64,000 nucleotides of DNA from Yoonia maricola (GTDB taxonomy: Bacteria > Pseudomonadota > Alphaproteobacteria > Rhodobacterales > Rhodobacteraceae): contig NZ_PGTY01000001.1 of NCBI RefSeq assembly GCF_002797915.1, forward strand, positions 1,426,001 through 1,490,000, read 5' to 3'. Numbering within the stretch: position 1 is the first letter of the stretch; the number at the start of each line of letters is the position of its first letter. The notes beneath the pieces are model-generated. The model was given only the letters and a program-made list of their open reading frames with translations, was not told where the DNA came from and ran no database searches. Positions 43,311 to 52,987 of the stretch are shown here, piece by piece. The translations under genes were made by a program, and so were the position numbers.

Positions 43311-44423
43311 ATGAAGGTTTGCGTCATCGGACTACGCGGGTTGCCAGATGTGGCCGGCGGGATCGAAACACATTGCGAGAACCTGTTCGACAATCTGGCG
43401 CGTGATCGCGACGATATTGACATCGTGGTTTACGGTCGCAAGCCTTATGTCGGCAACAAGCCCTATGTGACATCAACGGGTATCACAGTCACACCCGTTT
43501 TCGCGATGCGCAATAAATACCTTGAAACGATCACCAACACCTTTGTGGCGATCCTGCATGCGCGGTTCCGCAGCAAGGCGGATTGTATTCATATCCATGC
43601 CATCGGGCCGGGGTTACTGGCCCCCCTCGCCCGGCTGCTTGGGGTGCCCGTTGTGCTCACCCATCATGGTGATGATTTTCGCCGCGCCAAATGGAACAAA
43701 TTTGCCAGCGCGGTGCTGCGGTTTGGTGAAAGGCTCGGCATCAAGAATGCGAACCAGACCATTGCCGTCTCCCCCACTTTGGCAGACCGGTTGCGCGCCG
43801 ACTACCCTGACCAGGCAGAGCGCATCCATTATATTCCCAACGGCGCTGACCACATCGTGGCGCGCAGCATGGCCGCAGAAGCGGACACGGTGTTGAAGGA
43901 ATTTGACCTCACGGCTGGCGCCTACTTCGTCACTGTCGGCCGCCTTGTGCCAGAAAAAGGGTTTGCCGATCTAATACGCGCGCACAAGAAAGCTGATGCA
44001 GCGCTCCCATTGGTCATCGTGGGCGGTCACAGCAACTCAGATCATGATCGCGTCTTGACCGAACTTGCCCATGACGGGGTTATTATGACTGGCGGCCTGC
44101 CACAGGCTCAGGTGGCGCAGCTTTTGGCACATGCACATCTGTTCATTCTTGCATCACATCATGAAGGTCTTCCGATTGCTGCACTTGAAGCATGGGCCAT
44201 GGGCGCTCCTTTGCTGTTAAGCAACATTCAACCCAACCGCGACCTTGGCTTGCCGCAGGACCATTACTTTCCTGTCGGCGCAATCGAACAATTGGCAGAA
44301 AGGTTGCACAGCGATGCCGAAACCATCACGGCAATTCCGTTGGCACCTGCGTTCAACTGGTCGTTAATTGCCAGCCAAACAGCCGAAGTATATGATCTTT
44401 TCCATGACGAACCCATATCTTAG
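43311..44423 (+). CDS. Glycosyltransferase family 4
   Basis: A 370-residue GT-B retaining glycosyltransferase. The N-terminal GLRGLPDVAGGIETHCENL is the acceptor-domain signature. IPNGADHI, VGRLVPEKGFADLI and the donor-site block HHEGLPIAALEAWAMGAPLLLS with its E-x7-E pattern follow. It adds a sugar to the lipid-linked repeat unit in the cytoplasm. The 3' end overlaps the beta-helix gene by 20 bp. Confidence 0.92.
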   Translation: MKVCVIGLRGLPDVAGGIETHCENLFDNLARDRDDIDIVVYGRKPYVGNKPYVTSTGITVTPVFAMRNKYLETITNTFVAILHARFRSKADCIHIHAIGPGLLAPLARLLGVPVVLTHHGDDFRRAKWNKFASAVLRFGERLGIKNANQTIAVSPTLADRLRADYPDQAERIHYIPNGADHIVARSMAAEADTVLKEFDLTAGAYFVTVGRLVPEKGFADLIRAHKKADAALPLVIVGGHSNSDHDRVLTELAHDGVIMTGGLPQAQVAQLLAHAHLFILASHHEGLPIAALEAWAMGAPLLLSNIQPNRDLGLPQDHYFPVGAIEQLAERLHSDAETITAIPLAPAFNWSLIASQTAEVYDLFHDEPIS

Positions 44424-45813
44424 TAAATCTGTTTCAACCCGATCAGGGCGGCAGACAACCCGCCCGTCACGGCGGCAGCTCTTGCAAGGCTTTCTTGCTT
44501 CTGTCGCACTCCCGCCCGCCTGGGGCATCGCGCAAACGACGCCCCCCGACGCACCCTTCCACTTTTTGCCCGCAGGCCAAGGTCAGCGGGACGGTAGCGA
44601 TTGGGAAAATGCGGCGGCGCTGGACCAGATTACAGAGTTTGTGAGCGACGCGCAGCCCGGCCAGACGTTCTTATGTGCTGTTGACGACAACACCATGCCA
44701 GTTGGCTGGTCCGGCCCGCAAATTGAGTGGGGCTTGGCCGGTACACCCGAAGAACCGGTCACGCTCAATTTTGGCACGTTCAACGACACCGGGGAATTCG
44801 CACAACCCGGCGGGCCAGATGCGCCTGCACAATTCTTGATGTTGGGAAACGAAACAGGACCGGAGGAAAGGCCTGATGTAGGTGGCGACCCCCATGTTGT
44901 GTTCGACCGTGGCAGCTCTCATATCCGCGTTTCAGGGCCTGTCTTTGACAGGGCAGGCGGAAACGGTTTTTTCAACCTTGATGTCAGAGGGACACTGCAA
45001 GACATCGCATTTTCCGGCATTCATGCGCGCAACGTCGGTCGGGTGATCGAAACTGAAGACGGCACCGTCGTGCAGGGGCTTACTGTCACCGATTGCACAG
45101 CACTTGGCATGATCCGTGGCTTCGCCAGATTTCGTGACCTGTCCGAGGCGGAATTTCGTGACCTTGATCTGGATGCCGATTTCGTCGATGGGGGTGGCGG
45201 CATGGTCTGCCAGATCATTAGCGTCAGTAAAGGACACGATCTTTACTTCAACAATCTGCGCCTTGCCAAAGCGGTGAATATGCTGGCGGCAGAAGAACGC
45301 GGATCAACCTATATTCAGGGCGATGGGCTGGTTCTGGAAGAAGACACCCGCGATGTCAGGATCGAAAATTGTCACGCCTCTGACATGGGTGATGGGGGTT
45401 TCGATCTGAAGACTGAGAACGTCTATTTGAGGAATTGCACAACAACCCGCTGTAAATTGGGTATCAGGATCTGGAGCCATCACCCCGACAACCTGATTGA
45501 AAACTGCCGCATGACTGAACCGGTACGCCGCCCGCGTAACGACGGCTCCTGCCTATGGGTTGCGGGGAATGTGACCTTGCGCGACTGCGAAATGGCAGCC
45601 GTTGATGAGATGTCACCGATCCGCTTTGGCGAAGGCCAGGACAAATCACGCGACGGCATCGTCAAGATACAAGGCGGCACCATCACCCATGCCGAAGATG
45701 TCAGACTGGCAACTGGCTCCGCGGGCACCATTGAACTTGAAAATGTGATGGTAAACGGGGTTGAAACCAGCGGTCGCTATCACTGGAACGGATGGTGGAT
45801 GCGGAGCCTATAG
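44404..45813 (+). CDS. Tat-exported right-handed beta-helix protein
   Basis: A 469-residue protein with a twin-arginine signal (PSRRQLLQGFLASVALPPAWG). The mature part resembles pectate-lyase-like parallel beta-helices, starting with HFLPAGQGQRDGSDWENAAA and repeating short strand-turn units such as RNVGRVIETEDGTVVQGLTV and RIENCHASDMGDGGFDLKT. Such proteins in polysaccharide loci are often lyases, epimerases or hydrolases that trim the polymer in the periplasm. I cannot identify catalytic residues. ATG 44404 is chosen; in-frame ATGs at 44392 and 44368 are alternatives. Confidence 0.78.
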   Translation: MTNPYLSKSVSTRSGRQTTRPSRRQLLQGFLASVALPPAWGIAQTTPPDAPFHFLPAGQGQRDGSDWENAAALDQITEFVSDAQPGQTFLCAVDDNTMPVGWSGPQIEWGLAGTPEEPVTLNFGTFNDTGEFAQPGGPDAPAQFLMLGNETGPEERPDVGGDPHVVFDRGSSHIRVSGPVFDRAGGNGFFNLDVRGTLQDIAFSGIHARNVGRVIETEDGTVVQGLTVTDCTALGMIRGFARFRDLSEAEFRDLDLDADFVDGGGGMVCQIISVSKGHDLYFNNLRLAKAVNMLAAEERGSTYIQGDGLVLEEDTRDVRIENCHASDMGDGGFDLKTENVYLRNCTTTRCKLGIRIWSHHPDNLIENCRMTEPVRRPRNDGSCLWVAGNVTLRDCEMAAVDEMSPIRFGEGQDKSRDGIVKIQGGTITHAEDVRLATGSAGTIELENVMVNGVETSGRYHWNGWWMRSL

Positions 45814-45822
45814 TTTGCGGGC

Positions 45823-46443
45823 TTAAATGTCGCTCCAATTGTCGGGATCATAATCGAACCGCTTGAAATCATCGGCATAAAATGCGCGGATCTGGGCGGC
45901 TGCTTCATCACTGATCGCAGTCACACTTTTCTGCGACGGGTTCTTGTGCGGCAGATCGGCCGCAAATCCGATACCCGTCATCATTGCAAGACGTTCCTGT
46001 AGCGGTTCAAGCCCATCTTCAAGACGAAAAACCTCGGTCTCAGCTATGGGGAACATATGCTGTGGGCGAAGGTGGTTTGAAAAAATGTATGGGTCTTTTT
46101 TGTAGCGGGCAAAGCTTTTTTGCAGCCAGGATTCAAAGCTTGGCTTGGGCAGCAGCTTGTTCTTCAACCGCGGACGCGTAATGCGATAGTTATATTCGCT
46201 CAGCGCCCGCGAATAGGGGTTTCGGGTCACACAAAAACTGTAGTCAAAGAAGGCGGGTGCAAACAGTTCATCCAACAGCTCTGCGTGGAAATGTTGTGGC
46301 ACAAGCGGGAACATCTCGCTGCGATGCTTCATATAGAGGCTTTCGGCCGCATGTTCGGACATCCAGGACTTGATAGAGGTGCCACCTGCCTTTGGGATAT
46401 GGATAAAGAGGATCAGTTTATCGCGGAAGCGAAAGGCCGGCAT
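45823..46443 (-). CDS. Sulfotransferase family 2-type protein
   Basis: A 206-residue PAPS-dependent sulfotransferase. The 5'-phosphosulfate loop is IHIPKAGGTS (14-23) and the 3'-phosphate motif RNPYSRALSEY begins at Arg74. This architecture resembles the carbohydrate/chondroitin-type branch that sulfates sugars. It is read opposite to its neighbours, ending 10 bp from the beta-helix gene. Probably it sulfates the exopolysaccharide or its precursor. Confidence 0.85.
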   Translation of the reverse strand: MPAFRFRDKLILFIHIPKAGGTSIKSWMSEHAAESLYMKHRSEMFPLVPQHFHAELLDELFAPAFFDYSFCVTRNPYSRALSEYNYRITRPRLKNKLLPKPSFESWLQKSFARYKKDPYIFSNHLRPQHMFPIAETEVFRLEDGLEPLQERLAMMTGIGFAADLPHKNPSQKSVTAISDEAAAQIRAFYADDFKRFDYDPDNWSDI

Positions 46444-46641
46444 CTGTTACTCCTGTGGCACACAACGGGTCACGGTCTGGCTCACCATGACCTCACACAT
46501 CGTTAACGAATTATGGCGCAAGGCAGAAGCAGGAATTGTGACATGCATATTAACTTTTTATGAACTTTTCTTAAAACTTTGATGACTCATCATGTGCAAC
46601 ATGGCATATTTCACGCATTGTAACTAGCTGGACGATTTGTT

Positions 46642-47517
46642 GTGAAACCAGAATATATTTTTATAGGCCCGCATAAAAGTGGCACCACTTGGATCGATAA
46701 TTACCTGCGCAACAGAGGCGATGTGTACCTGCCGCAGGCGATGAAAGAGACATTCTTTTTTGATAAACAATATCACAAAGGATGGGACTGGTATTCCTCA
46801 CTCTATGGAGAGCGCGCACCTCAGCATAAAATCTGTGTCGAGGTCGCACCTTCCCTGCTTGATAAACCAGAGGCAGCCAAGCGTGTGGCCGAGGATCTGC
46901 CGAACGTCACAGTGATCGGCACCCTGCGCAACCCGATTGACCGGGCTATCGCGCATTATTTTCACTACCTCAAAGGCGGCGAACCTGACTGGGGCTTTCG
47001 CAAGATGGCGGAAAATCACCCGGCGATGGTCAGCAATGGACTTTACTACAAAAACCTCAACATGTGGGTGGAGCTTTTGGGCCGTGATCAGGTCAAGCTG
47101 CTGAATTATCATGACCTGAACACAAGCCCCGATGGCTATGTGCGCAAGATCTGTGACGTGCTGGACTTGCCCTATCAGAAACCGGAAGATGACGTGCTCT
47201 TCGCCCGTATCAATGAAGATGGCGATCCTAAGTTCCGTCTTTTGGCACGCGCTGCCCGCCGCGGTGCGCGCTCACTTCGGATGAGCGGAATGCATTGGCT
47301 CGTCAACGCTGTACGCCAACCAATGGTCCGCCGCGTGGTCTATGGAAAGCCACCTGATGACACCAAGCGGGAACGTCTGCGGCATGAAGCGAGGGAATTC
47401 TACGAAGAATTCTTTGATGATTTCTCGCATCTGGATGCTGATTTCATGTTCGACACAAGCGAGTGGCGGACGCAGCCAGACACCACTGTTGCAACACAAC
47501 AGGCAGCAACGGCATAG
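46642..47517 (+). CDS. Sulfotransferase, heparan-sulfotransferase-like
   Basis: A 291-residue sulfotransferase. GPHKSGTTW (9-17) binds the PAPS 5' phosphosulfate, and RNPIDRAIAHYFHY from Arg96 is the 3'-phosphate site. The MKETFFFDK and DWYSSLY blocks are shared with the sulfotransferase at 56717. The start is GTG. It converges on the flippase gene. Role inferred: a second sulfation step on the locus polymer. Confidence 0.87.
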   Translation: MKPEYIFIGPHKSGTTWIDNYLRNRGDVYLPQAMKETFFFDKQYHKGWDWYSSLYGERAPQHKICVEVAPSLLDKPEAAKRVAEDLPNVTVIGTLRNPIDRAIAHYFHYLKGGEPDWGFRKMAENHPAMVSNGLYYKNLNMWVELLGRDQVKLLNYHDLNTSPDGYVRKICDVLDLPYQKPEDDVLFARINEDGDPKFRLLARAARRGARSLRMSGMHWLVNAVRQPMVRRVVYGKPPDDTKRERLRHEAREFYEEFFDDFSHLDADFMFDTSEWRTQPDTTVATQQAATA

Positions 47518-47519
47518 GA

Positions 47520-49046
47520 CTATGATTTATCAGAGCGCCTGCTTCTTTTGAACAGGCGCTTGACCACCTGTTCTGACAGGACAGTACCCTCTTCCCCGAA
47601 AATACGCGGCGTTGCAAAGAAGAACCCCGCATATGTCGCCACAAAGCCTGCGACCAGTGTCACCAGCAGCAGCGCACCCCCCACCCCAACAGACAAAAGC
47701 CACGCTTTGGCAGCAAAGAGCGCGGCACCGATCATCATACCCAAGACGCTATAGTGCAGCATACGGCTAAAGCTGGCTCCGGTCCCCAGACCGATGAAAT
47801 GGCGGACCAGAAGCAAACCCATCAAATGACATATGACCGTAGCAACAGACACACCGACGGCGACCCCCCAAAGGCCTAATGGCTGCCCCAGATACGACCC
47901 AACGACAACCATGGCGGCATAGCTCCATTGCCAGAGTGCGGCAATGTAGACCCGCCCTGCTGCACGCAATATTGCGCCAACGAATTGATATGCAGTGCGG
48001 AAAAACAGAACTGCCACAAGGATCTGGAAAGGCAGGATGGCAGGCCCCCATTGCGGGCCCATCAACACGAGTATGATCTCTGGTGCCGCAACGACAAGCA
48101 AGGCGGTCAGCGGGATTTGCGTCATCGCCACCAAAGACAACGCGCGGTTCAGCGCCCGTTGCAGCCGGGGCTTGTCATCTTGAATGGAAGCCAAGGTAGG
48201 AAACAGTACCTGATCCCCCATCTTTCCGACCAATTGCGCGCCCTGACGCAACAGCAGATAGGCGCGCGAATAATATCCCAGCGCCTCCGGCCCAAGCCAG
48301 CGACCAATGATAAAGTAATCAGCATTCTGCGCCAGATAATTGCCGATTTGTGTCAGCGTAATACCAAACCCAAACTCGATCATTGAGGTAAAGCTGGACC
48401 AGCGAAATCCGATGGCCAGATCGTCACGCGCTGAATACAGGTAAAAACATGTAATCAATGTTTGTTGCACCAACTGCCCCAAAACCAATGACCATGCGCC
48501 GAACCCAAGGACCGACAGGGTCACAGCAACCGCCGCATAGCCGAATAGATAGCTAAAAACCCGCATCAAAGCGATTTCACGAAACCGCAAGGCGCGCTGC
48601 ATCAGCGCCTCACTGACCATACCAGCGCCTTTGATGATAAACAGCAAAGCAAAGGTTTGAATGAACGGCGTTAAGTCGGGCATGCGGTACAAGCGCGCGA
48701 TCAGTTCGGATAAGCCAAAGACCAGCGCTGCCATCAAAACGCCCATCATCAACGTCGTGGTCATGCCGGTTGCGATATGATCACGGGTCAATATCTTGGC
48801 CTGAATAATAGAAGGCGCGACGCCGATGCGCCCTGCAACTTCGGCCAAGGCCACAACCGTGAGGGCCGCGCCAACAAGACCAAATTCCACCGGCATCAAC
48901 AGGCGTGCAAGCACCAGAAGAACGACGATCTTCAAGATCGACTCGGCACCGCCGCCGCCAAACATCCAAAGGAAATGGCCTATTGTACTGCCGGTCAGAG
49001 GCTTCGACGGGCCCTCTGGCTTATCCTTCGGGGCTGTCATTGCCAT
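47520..49046 (-). CDS. Polysaccharide flippase (Wzx/PST family)
   Basis: A 508-residue membrane protein with about fourteen helices. The pattern from GHFLWMFGGGGAESILKIVVLL, ARLLMPVEFGLVGAALTVV and the central ADYFIIGRWLGPEALGYYSRAY is that of MOP-superfamily PST transporters. It flips the lipid-linked repeat unit to the periplasm. The start may be the ATG at 49040, two codons in. It is read leftward, opposite to the surrounding glycosyltransferases. Confidence 0.9.
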   Translation of the reverse strand: MAMTAPKDKPEGPSKPLTGSTIGHFLWMFGGGGAESILKIVVLLVLARLLMPVEFGLVGAALTVVALAEVAGRIGVAPSIIQAKILTRDHIATGMTTTLMMGVLMAALVFGLSELIARLYRMPDLTPFIQTFALLFIIKGAGMVSEALMQRALRFREIALMRVFSYLFGYAAVAVTLSVLGFGAWSLVLGQLVQQTLITCFYLYSARDDLAIGFRWSSFTSMIEFGFGITLTQIGNYLAQNADYFIIGRWLGPEALGYYSRAYLLLRQGAQLVGKMGDQVLFPTLASIQDDKPRLQRALNRALSLVAMTQIPLTALLVVAAPEIILVLMGPQWGPAILPFQILVAVLFFRTAYQFVGAILRAAGRVYIAALWQWSYAAMVVVGSYLGQPLGLWGVAVGVSVATVICHLMGLLLVRHFIGLGTGASFSRMLHYSVLGMMIGAALFAAKAWLLSVGVGGALLLVTLVAGFVATYAGFFFATPRIFGEEGTVLSEQVVKRLFKRSRRSDKS

Positions 49047-49267
49047 ACCTTACGCGCAATCGGCTTAAAAAATGGGCGCTCTAATAGAACCATGCGCTAA
49101 TCAGCCACACTACTGCAAAAAAAGTGCTTGAAAACAAAAGCATTATCAGAACAGTTGCGTCGGTGGGCAGTAAGAGTCAATACTGTCGTAGCTTTAGCTT
49201 TGTTACGTTTATTTTTTGAATGAACCGACACCGTCGTTGGTATGATTAGTTTCGTTAGGTAGCCATT

Positions 49268-50404
49268 ATGACACCAGCAGGTTTGCTGCCCTCGGATGAT
49301 GTTGTGCATTTTTATCTGCCCTCTTTTGCGGGGGGCGGGGCTGAGCGTTTCTTTATCCGCATCGCCAATCAGATCGCAGTGGGCGGCCGGCCCGTGACGT
49401 TCATTGTGAACCACGCCACCGGACCATTGCGCGACCTTCTATCAAATAGCGTGAAACTGCATATTCTGGGTGTCAGCAAGGCAACATTGGCCGTCCCACG
49501 CCTTGTGACTTACATGAAACATCACAAGCCAAAGGTGCTAATTTCCGCGCTGACGCGCACCAATCTTGCTGCGTTGCTCAGCGCCCGTATTGCAAAGGTC
49601 GGCACCCGCGTCATCGTGTGTGAACGCAACCAGTATAGCGCTCTGCTGCATGAACTTGACCCGCTGCGCAAAAGGGTGATGACCTGGTTTGTGCGGCGCC
49701 TATACCCGACAGCACATGCGGTGATTGGTAATACCGCAGAGGTAACGCAAGACATCGCCGGGGTTGCCAGACTGGCGCCAGAACAGACGGGCATCATCTA
49801 TAATGCAGCACCTGACATTGCCCAAATCGACGCGGCCCGCAACAGTGACACGACACATCCGTGGCTGGACGATGATCAACCCCTTGCAGTCGCCATCGGG
49901 CGGCTCATGCCGCAAAAAGATTATGCAACCATGCTGGGCGCTGTGGCGCGGACAAAGCAGCCCTTGCGCCTGCTCGTGCTGGGTGAAGGACCGCTACAAG
50001 AAGAGCTTGAAGACATGGCGCGCGATCTGAATATCGACGACCGGGTATCGTTTCTGGGGTTCCAGATGGATCGTTTTGCCTATCTGGTGCGGGCCAATAT
50101 CTTTTTGCTCAGTTCGCGCACAGAGGGTTTCCCAAATGCTCTGATCGAAGCGGTCGCGGCAGGCGTCCCGGCGGTTTCAACAGATTGTGCCGGCGGCGGC
50201 GCACGCGAGATTATGGGACGCGAATTCCCCGACCGTATCGTGCCCGTTGCAGATACCGAAGCAATGGCCAAAGCGATTGATGCCGTGCTGGCCGCCCGCA
50301 ACAGCGCATCCGCTGATCAGGACCGCCAGCGCATTGCAGATATCGCCGCGCGCTATCAGATTGGCGAAATCGCCAATGCGTTTCTTGCGAAGGCCTTGAT
50401 ATGA
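49268..50404 (+). CDS. Glycosyltransferase family 4
   Basis: A 378-residue GT-B glycosyltransferase. SFAGGGAERFFIRIANQIA is the acceptor-domain start, IGRLMPQKDYATML and LGEGPLQEELEDMA the donor-domain start, and SSRTEGFPNALIEAVAAGVPAVS the conserved E-x7-E region. It overlaps the next gene by 4 bp, and it and the next two genes are translationally coupled. Confidence 0.92.
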   Translation: MTPAGLLPSDDVVHFYLPSFAGGGAERFFIRIANQIAVGGRPVTFIVNHATGPLRDLLSNSVKLHILGVSKATLAVPRLVTYMKHHKPKVLISALTRTNLAALLSARIAKVGTRVIVCERNQYSALLHELDPLRKRVMTWFVRRLYPTAHAVIGNTAEVTQDIAGVARLAPEQTGIIYNAAPDIAQIDAARNSDTTHPWLDDDQPLAVAIGRLMPQKDYATMLGAVARTKQPLRLLVLGEGPLQEELEDMARDLNIDDRVSFLGFQMDRFAYLVRANIFLLSSRTEGFPNALIEAVAAGVPAVSTDCAGGGAREIMGREFPDRIVPVADTEAMAKAIDAVLAARNSASADQDRQRIADIAARYQIGEIANAFLAKALI

Positions 50405-51690
50405 AGTCATTTTTCCGCATATCCGAATTTGCAGTGGCGCTGTTTGGGCTATTCTTCATGACCGGCGCTTTAACAGCCTATCTGACGCCGCAAGACGCCG
50501 AAACGGCACCGATTGTGCAGGTAATCGGTGCAGGGCTGGGTATCTATGGGGCACTCACCTTGCTCAGTATACGTGGTGCGATTTCGCGGATTTTGGCGAC
50601 ATACTGGCCCGCTATCCTACCTGTCGCCTTTGCGATCATGTCATTGGCATGGAGCGAAGATGTCGCCCTGACGATACGGCGTGCTGGCGGGCTTAGCTTG
50701 ACGACAGCATTTGCCTTTTGGTTCGCGATCCGGTTCACGCCGGTAGAAATTTTTCGCCTTTTGGTCCTGACCGCCATAACCATGGCGTTTGCCAATTACA
50801 TCTATATTCAGCGGGAACCATCACTTGGCATTCACCAAGCCTATGACCTTGTCGGTGCGCAACATGCCGGGTCGTGGCGCGGGTTATTTGGACATAAGAA
50901 CGACTTTGGGCGCGTTCTGGCACTGTTGATCGCTATTCTGTTTCTTGGCTTTATGTTCGGAAAAGGCCAAAAAATCCTGCGATTGCTGATCATACCAGCC
51001 GCGGGGTTGGTATTGCTGATGATTGTGCGCACCAGTTCGTCGCAGGCGGTTCTTTTGGGGGCGGCTGTGCCGCTGATCATGGCAGTCTTTTTGGGCATGC
51101 GGTCCATGTCCGCCCCTGCCCGGTCGCTTGTCTTGATTGTTGCATTGCCATTTGCCGTCATCGGTCTTTTGTCCGCACAGCTGATTTTTGAGTATCTGCT
51201 GAACCTGCTTGGCCGCGATGCGACGCTGACGGGGCGCACCATCATCTGGGAAGGCGTCATTATCGCACTTGGCGGGAATGTCGTCGCTGGCGGTGGTTAT
51301 GGTGCGGGATGGCAATATGTCGGCCCACAACTGACGGCACTAACCGGTTTTGATGTGGGGCATGCGCACAATGGTTTCCTCGATCTTGCTGTCGATATCG
51401 GCGCTGTAGGGCTTGGTATGACGCTGGTGTTTATCATTTGGGTGGGCATTTTGTCGTTCCGCAGCCTGATGCGGGGCTATCATCCTGAGTTGTCAGCCGT
51501 GGCGCTGATGGTGGTTGTCTTTTCTTTGATCGGCAATGTCGCTGGCTCATTTTTGTTGCAACACAACAGTATATTCTGGGTTCTTATCGTTGTCGCCTAC
51601 GTCAAACTGAAGGAGAAAGAGCGCATCGTTGCAGCAGATCAGAGCAATACATTGATACGCTATGGCTACTCTTTCCCGCATACATCATGA
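50401..51690 (+). CDS. O-antigen ligase/polymerase family membrane protein (Wzy-like)
   Basis: A 429-residue protein with about eleven membrane helices. The Wzy_C signature is in the periplasmic loop region: TLTGRTIIWEGVI, then GHAHNGFLDLAVDIGAVG. In this locus, next to Wza- and Wzc-like genes, polymerisation of the exopolysaccharide is the more likely job than lipid A-core ligation. It starts in a 4-bp overlap and ends in a 4-bp overlap. Confidence 0.87.
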   Translation: MKSFFRISEFAVALFGLFFMTGALTAYLTPQDAETAPIVQVIGAGLGIYGALTLLSIRGAISRILATYWPAILPVAFAIMSLAWSEDVALTIRRAGGLSLTTAFAFWFAIRFTPVEIFRLLVLTAITMAFANYIYIQREPSLGIHQAYDLVGAQHAGSWRGLFGHKNDFGRVLALLIAILFLGFMFGKGQKILRLLIIPAAGLVLLMIVRTSSSQAVLLGAAVPLIMAVFLGMRSMSAPARSLVLIVALPFAVIGLLSAQLIFEYLLNLLGRDATLTGRTIIWEGVIIALGGNVVAGGGYGAGWQYVGPQLTALTGFDVGHAHNGFLDLAVDIGAVGLGMTLVFIIWVGILSFRSLMRGYHPELSAVALMVVVFSLIGNVAGSFLLQHNSIFWVLIVVAYVKLKEKERIVAADQSNTLIRYGYSFPHTS

Positions 51691-52862
51691 AGGGCCAAGC
51701 CGATCTTTCTGTGTCCAAAGGGGGCAACGCGCCGGGTCCACGCGTCAGCTTTCTCATCAACTCGATGGAAGGTGGCGGCGCAGAGCGCGCCATGGCCAAT
51801 TTGCTGGGCCACTTGCAACCGCATTTCATCAATCAAACGGTCGAGTTGATTCTGCTGGATGACATGCCGATGCAGCAAGAGCTGCCGGATTATCTTAACG
51901 TAGTCACTTTGGATGGACGTGGCAAAATGGGGCGGAGCCTGTCACAATTGCGCCGCCACTGGGGATCAGCAACGCATCGCCCGGATGTCTGCGTCAGCTA
52001 CCTCGCGCGTGCGAACGTGGTGAACATCTGGTTGGCGCGGCGTTTTGGCCATCGTGCCGTGATCAGTGAACGGGTCCACACATCAAGCCATCTGGCAGGG
52101 TCGCGTGCAGGCCCCGTCCTGAAATGGATCACAAGCCAAAGCTATCCAAGGGCCGACCACGTGATTGCTGTCAGCGCCGGTGTGTCTGACGATCTATCAA
52201 GCAATTATGCCGTCCCGAAGGGCAAGATTTCGGTAATTGGAAATCCAATTGATGCGGTGCGATTACAGACATTGGCGGCGGAACAGCCAACCATCGCTTT
52301 ACCGGAGGATTATTTTCTTGGTGTCGGTCGTCTCGTGCCCAACAAGAACTTCGCGCTGACACTCGCCGCACTGGCCGCTGTGCCTGACGCCCCCAAGCTG
52401 GTTATTCTAGGCCACGGACCACAAGAAACGGCGTTACGCGCGCAAGCCGAACAGTTGGGCATTGCAGAGCGCGTCATCTTTGCAGGCTTTCTGGAAAACC
52501 CCTATCCCATCATGGCCCGCGCACGCGCTTTGGTGTCTGCCTCACGCGCAGAAGGGTTCCCGAATACATTGATCGAGGCGATGACGCTGGGCTGCCCGGT
52601 CATCGCGACCGACTGCCCCTCCGGCCCGGCAGAAGTTCTGGAAATGGCCGCCGCAACCGCGCCGCCATGGCCTGCAACAGCACATGGCATACTTGTTCCA
52701 ATGGAACACCAACAGGCGATGGCCGCCGGGATCAAAACCCTTTGCGATAAAAGCACACGGGATGATTACGCGACACGCGCAACACAAAGGGCCGCGCATT
52801 TCGGGCATAAGGCCGTTGTCGCCGCCTACACAGATATTTTCAACGCGGTTCACACCCCATGA
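51687..52862 (+). CDS. Glycosyltransferase family 4
   Basis: A 391-residue GT-B enzyme. NSMEGGGAERAMANLLGHL opens it, VGRLVPNKNFALTL and LGHGPQETALRAQAEQLG start the donor domain, and SRAEGFPNTLIEAMTLGCPVIA is the nucleotide-sugar site. It resembles the transferase at 49268 and overlaps the polymerase gene by 4 bp. It probably adds another sugar of the repeat unit. Confidence 0.92.
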   Translation: MKGQADLSVSKGGNAPGPRVSFLINSMEGGGAERAMANLLGHLQPHFINQTVELILLDDMPMQQELPDYLNVVTLDGRGKMGRSLSQLRRHWGSATHRPDVCVSYLARANVVNIWLARRFGHRAVISERVHTSSHLAGSRAGPVLKWITSQSYPRADHVIAVSAGVSDDLSSNYAVPKGKISVIGNPIDAVRLQTLAAEQPTIALPEDYFLGVGRLVPNKNFALTLAALAAVPDAPKLVILGHGPQETALRAQAEQLGIAERVIFAGFLENPYPIMARARALVSASRAEGFPNTLIEAMTLGCPVIATDCPSGPAEVLEMAAATAPPWPATAHGILVPMEHQQAMAAGIKTLCDKSTRDDYATRATQRAAHFGHKAVVAAYTDIFNAVHTP

Positions 52863-52879
52863 TTGAAAAAACAGCCATC

Positions 52880-52899
52880 ATGCGTTTACGCATTATAAT
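52880..52899. promoter_or_regulatory. Inverted repeat and -10-like box before the Wza-like gene
   Basis: ATGCG-TTTA-CGCAT is followed at once by TATAAT (52894-52899), in an AT-rich 125-bp leader. It may give the export genes an extra promoter. No clear -35 box is seen at normal spacing. Confidence 0.35.
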
Positions 52900-52987
52900 G
52901 CAAGACGAATCATGCGATGATGAGTTCTTTAGTTTAGATACAATCCGCTTTATTAAGGATTGGTTAGTTCGTTCAGGAATAGTGCAA

